Shown piece by piece: positions 59,946 to 64,000 of a stretch of 64,000 nucleotides of DNA. The stretch is from Benincasa hispida (Eukaryota; Streptophyta; Magnoliopsida; Cucurbitales; Cucurbitaceae): NCBI RefSeq assembly GCF_009727055.1, contig NC_052358.1, positions 43,360,639 through 43,424,638 of the forward strand. The letters run 5' to 3'. The notes below the pieces were generated by a model that worked only from the letters and a program-made list of their open reading frames with translations, was not told where the DNA came from and made no database searches. Positions within the stretch are counted from its first letter, which is position 1. Each line of letters begins with the position of its first letter. Both the position numbers and the translations under genes were made by a program.

Positions 59946-60496
59946 CAAGTGTATGATTTCAACTGCCACATCTCTACATAGTTCACACCATGAGATTCAT
60001 ATGACGCTTCGTGTCACCCTGGGAGTGACCTCCCTACAGAGAGCAGATGTATGCGTCAATACCAAGGTGAACGGAGGAAGTAGTTCATAGTAAGTAGGTG
60101 AAGGAAATGTGTCAACATATTCTGCGGTCTCCTCCATTAGTCTGAACTATGAGATTCCTATATTGCGCCTGCTGGTTAGCTTTAAGCGGCTCTTTGCTAG
60201 TCGTTCAACAACGACTATCCCCATGGAGGGTTGTAACATAAAATTCGGAACAACCTAGGCTTCAGTAACATGAATAGGGTTTTGTAGTTCCGTCTTGGGT
60301 ATTGTTTTTTATTTTCAGAGTGATACTCATCCGTTCTATAGGGTCCGAAAATGGCGGGTCTACACTTACAGAATTATTAGTTGTTAATAATGTCTGACCA
60401 AAAGCGATACCTAAATGACTATCAGAATATGAATTATTCTGGAGGTAGTATTTAGTCAAGAATGTCTTGATGTAGTATCATTGCAAAAGAATAATC
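59946..60496 (+). mobile_element. CopA leader fragment
   Basis: 'GTTCACACCATGAGATTCATA' block (59979) and related blocks as at 55290, no ORF. Belongs to the element that ends with the LTR at 61983. Confidence 0.7.
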
Positions 60497-61430
60497 TTGG
60501 ATAAATTATTAAAATTTCTAAAACTTGATTGGATATTTAATTTCAGAATGAAAAGCTCATTAATACAAGTGTTGGCAACAGATAAATTCATTGGGGATAA
60601 CTATGTGAATTGGAAATCAAATCTGAACACGATACTTGTGATAGACAATTTGCAGTTTGTCTTAACTGAGGATTGTCCTCCCATTCCTAGCTCTAACATA
60701 AAACGAAATGTTTGGGATGTAAATGATAGATGGGTCAAGGTTAATGATATAGCTTATGCTTATATCCTTGCCAGCTTATCTGATGTGTTGACAAAAGAAG
60801 CATGAGGATATGAGTACTGCCAAAGAGATTAGGGAATCTCTACAAGGGATGCCATTAAGTATGTTTACAACAGTCGCATCAAAGTGGGAACCTATGTTTA
60901 TGAACATGTCCTAGACATGATGGTCCACTTTAATATGGCAGAAGTAAATGGTGTTGTCGTGATTGAGAGAAGTCAAGTTGGTTTTATTCTAGAATCTTTT
61001 CTGAAAAATTTTCTGCAATTTTGAATGCATTAATGAATAAAATTTGACTACTCTGCTGAATGAGCTACAGGCTTATCAGACAATGTTGAGAACAAGGGGT
61101 CTGATGCCAAAAGTAAATGTTACTACTGTCGAGAAGTGAGGAATGTCCTCCAAGCCTGAAGTTGCTTCCTCTTCAAAGAGTAAGAGTATTTTTGTGAAGA
61201 AAGACAAAGGGAAAGGGAAGAAAAAGCCTACTGGATTGAAAGGCAAGGATAGCACTGCAAAGGGAAATGTTTCTACTTTAACGATGAAGAGTACTAGAGG
61301 AGACACTGCCCTCAATATCTTGTCGAGAATAGAGCAGAGAAAAGGTAACCAGGCTAACTTGACCCTGGGACCATTTGCTCAGCTCATCCAGTGGGAGAAG
61401 TTGCTACTTGGTTTTAATTGTTAAAACTTA
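60497..61430 (+). pseudogene. gag: Second CopA gag, broken
   Basis: Similar to 55902-56835: QVLATDKFIGDNYVNWKSNL and FVLTEDCPPIPSS (60567-60690), YILASLSDVL (60760), MVHFNMAEVN (60920). Frameshifts near 60800 and 61020; the knuckle region near 61270-61340 is wrecked. The ATG at 60497 or 60549 could be the start; the longer frame is only open by chance upstream of the conserved part. Confidence 0.78.
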
Positions 61431-61982
61431 TAAAGAACAAATTGTATTTATTTTTGTGATAAATGAAATGTTCATTTTCAAAAATTATGTTTGTTCTAGC
61501 AACCTCTATTGAGAATCAAATTATTAAATGCCATTTGTAGATATTCAGATATCTAAATGGCCAGATCAAAGTATAGAAAGTTTAAAGATTTCTATATCTG
61601 ACTGTTAACAAAGAGTAGTTGAGACAGGTCAGATGCGTCTTGCTCAAAGAGTTGGGAGTACCTCAATGTAGTGGGAGGAAAGTGTACTTCCTGGCCATTA
61701 TTGAGATTAAGATGCAATTCCCTTATAGTTTTACCTAAAGCCTATTGTATACTAAAAGGTTTACAATAATTATCTCGACTAAAGTGTGAGAATTACCTAC
61801 TAGGACTAGGAATACCAGATAACCTAGGGCAAGTGGGAGAAATATCAAGTATAGAAATACCAAATGGTAAAAGATGGGTATAGAATGCCCTAGTTTATTA
61901 TATTTCTCTATAAAACTCAGAAACTCGGTCTTATATATCGGATGTATTAGTTACCACTGGAGTTTTAGTCCAAGTGGGATTT
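61431..61982 (+). mobile_element. CopA 3' region, pol deleted
   Basis: Gag passes directly into the non-coding 3' end; protease, integrase and RT are gone. A purine tract CAAGTGGGAT (61969-61978) comes just before the LTR. Confidence 0.65.
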
Positions 61983-62480
61983 TGTTGGGTTTTATGTCCT
62001 AAAACTCGTGGTATGTAAACAATGGAGCTTATTCTGAAAATTCAATAAAGGTGTTATTGAATAGATCTATTGCTTGAATAGAAATCCAATAAACCTAAAA
62101 GTCCCTTGACTATTGGATGAGTACTTGAACTTTATGTGGAGACATAAAGGTGGATCAGGTTCGAGTAAATAGTCAAAATGATTTACAGTACATGGATAAA
62201 GTTGGGTGCCTTATTCTAGTAACACTATTAGATACGGTCTGCTCTGTAGTTGTTACAAGGAGTTGTAAAGTGATACAAACGAAGTGATCCTAATTCGTTC
62301 ATGTTGGACATGAGGAGTGGGGGTGTCCTTGTGCAAAAGAGTTTGTACAAGATCGGACCACGAAATGAGCCACTCTTACTTTATAACGATGTTTACTGTT
62401 TAAGACTGACTATTTCAAAGCGATGACTTAGGTAACTTAACCTTAATCCTGAGCTAACTATGAACTCCTGTTTATCTGGG
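61983..62480 (+). mobile_element. CopA 3' LTR, truncated at plastid DNA
   Basis: TGTTGGGTTTTATGTCCTAA to about ...CTGTTTATCTGGGATT, as far as the family matches (compare, inverted, 4735-4765). Plastid sequence starts within a few bases of 62480. Confidence 0.85.
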
Positions 62481-62771
62481 ATTGACGGGAGAATAGACGA
62501 CATATTATTTTTATTTTTTTTTGTTATAAAAAAAGTAAAAATCGTATAATTTCATTCAATTATCAAAAAGTTATCTTTAATTATAATAAGTTATTATTAT
62601 AATGAATAATAAAATAGTAATTGTAATTATAGTTAGAAACTCAAAATTAGAAATTATATAGTGACACATTTTTTTATTATTTTGATTCTAGAATTTCTAA
62701 TTCTAGAATATATAAATTCTTTTATTTTATTCTAGATTCTATTCTAATCCTTAGAATAGATTCAAATAATC

Positions 62772-62797
62772 TATCATGATTCTAATGAATCATGATA
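62772..62797. promoter_or_regulatory. Perfect 11-bp hairpin in plastid spacer
   Basis: TATCATGATTC, loop TAAT, GAATCATGATA. Possible RNA-stabilising stem in the plastid original; position well upstream of the psbD promoter. Confidence 0.5.
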
Positions 62798-62886
62798 AGT
62801 TGTTTCCTTGAATTCAAAAATATTCCTATTTTCCATTATTCAAATCAATTATAAAGATTCGAAATCAACAAAAAAAAATAAAATAA

Positions 62887-62934
62887 AAAGTAAGTGGACC
62901 TAACCTGTTGAATCATGACTATATCCACTATTCT
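62887..62934 (+). promoter_or_regulatory. psbD light-responsive promoter (plastid type)
   Basis: AAAGTAAGTGGACCTAACC (activator box region), then TTGAAT at 62908-62913 and TATTCT at 62929-62934, the known arrangement of the blue-light psbD promoter read by plastid-encoded polymerase. In the nucleus it is not expected to act. Confidence 0.75.
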
Positions 62935-63481
62935 GTTATTCAAATTCGATAAGGATTAAATTAGAACAGTGGATCTTTTTTATTTCATTTTCATATTTAT
63001 TTGGACTCCACACATAGGAATCTGTCGATATTTCCGATTAAATCCTCTTGTTTGTAGACGTTCTATAGGAAAAAATGGATATTTCCCTTTCTCCACAGAG
63101 AAACATTTATTCCAAGTCACAACATATGAGCCGTTTAAAAATATCTTTCTTTGATTCCAAAACAGAAGATAACAGAGGATAAGATCAATTTCTATCTCTA
63201 TAAAAAAGATAGATTATATATCAGATCACGGCTCCATGTGCCAAATATTTCCATATTGATATTTTTGTTCCAACAATGTGACGAAGAATGGAGACGAGAA
63301 CGATACTTTCATTTACAGTATTGAGTTCATAATATTGATCTAGGTCAGGTTATGGATCAATCAAAAAATGATTTTTATATTCGAAACCCATTAGAAAGAA
63401 GGGACAATAGAAATCATACAGAAATGATAGACTCGAAGGCCCTGAAAATACTATGAGGTGTTCGAAAATGGTTGAAGTTAG

Positions 63482-64000
<519 letters not shown>

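Noticed and set aside
62969..63154. 61-codon ORF in the psbD leader
   Set aside because: Plastid psbD upstream sequence is non-coding. No Shine-Dalgarno sequence and no known plastid gene at this place.

Overview
This is nuclear DNA of a flowering plant. It has no intact host gene. Nearly all of it is nested, decayed LTR retrotransposons, plus one higher-order tandem repeat array and, at the right edge, plastid DNA in the nucleus (NUPT). A eudicot is likely; Cucurbitaceae is only an impression from the style of the Copia and Athila proteins. LTR family names here are mine: L1 and L2 (Ty3/Gypsy, Athila-like gag, tRNA-Asp primer site), L3 (Gypsy-like), L4 (long LTR, probably Gypsy), CopA (Ty1/Copia with LTR start TGTTGGGTTTTATGTCC) and CopB (Ty1/Copia, SIRE/Maximus lineage).

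Layout. 1-5243: minus-strand CopA leader and LTR, split by a complete L4 solo LTR (626-2720, TSD ATTTA) and carrying a sequencing adapter at 4462-4499. 5244-10185: unassigned spacer, CopA LTR pieces, and a minus-strand L3 LTR split by a minus-strand L2 LTR. 10186-15857: an L1 element with both LTRs and almost no coding sequence. 16217-28149: a second L1 element with a decayed gag and no pol, invaded by two CopA solo LTRs (one of which holds an L1 LTR), and with a foreign promoter-plus-ORF segment just before its 3' LTR. 28150-34456: a decayed SIRE-type Copia element. 34457-36610: L1 and L2 LTR fragments. 36668-41805: a GC-rich tandem array made of four module types in a repeating order of about 640-690 bp. 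41806-43882: truncated L4 LTR inside an L2 integrase. 43883-50189: L2 integrase, 3' region, one shared LTR, then primer site, gag and protease, a tandem-type arrangement. 50190-62480: LTR fragments and two or three CopA elements, including an inverted LTR pair. 62481-64000: NUPT with psbD upstream region and a psbD copy broken by a stop codon.

No gene set works together here. The history is insertion into insertion, LTR-LTR recombination (solo LTRs), deletion joins with short homology or filler, and decay dominated by C-to-T/G-to-A changes. Two places look like assembly problems: a double Tn5 mosaic-end adapter at 4462 and a lone N at 13754 next to a 95-bp exact duplication. Boundaries not marked by TSD or TG..CA ends were set by eye and may be off by tens of bases.
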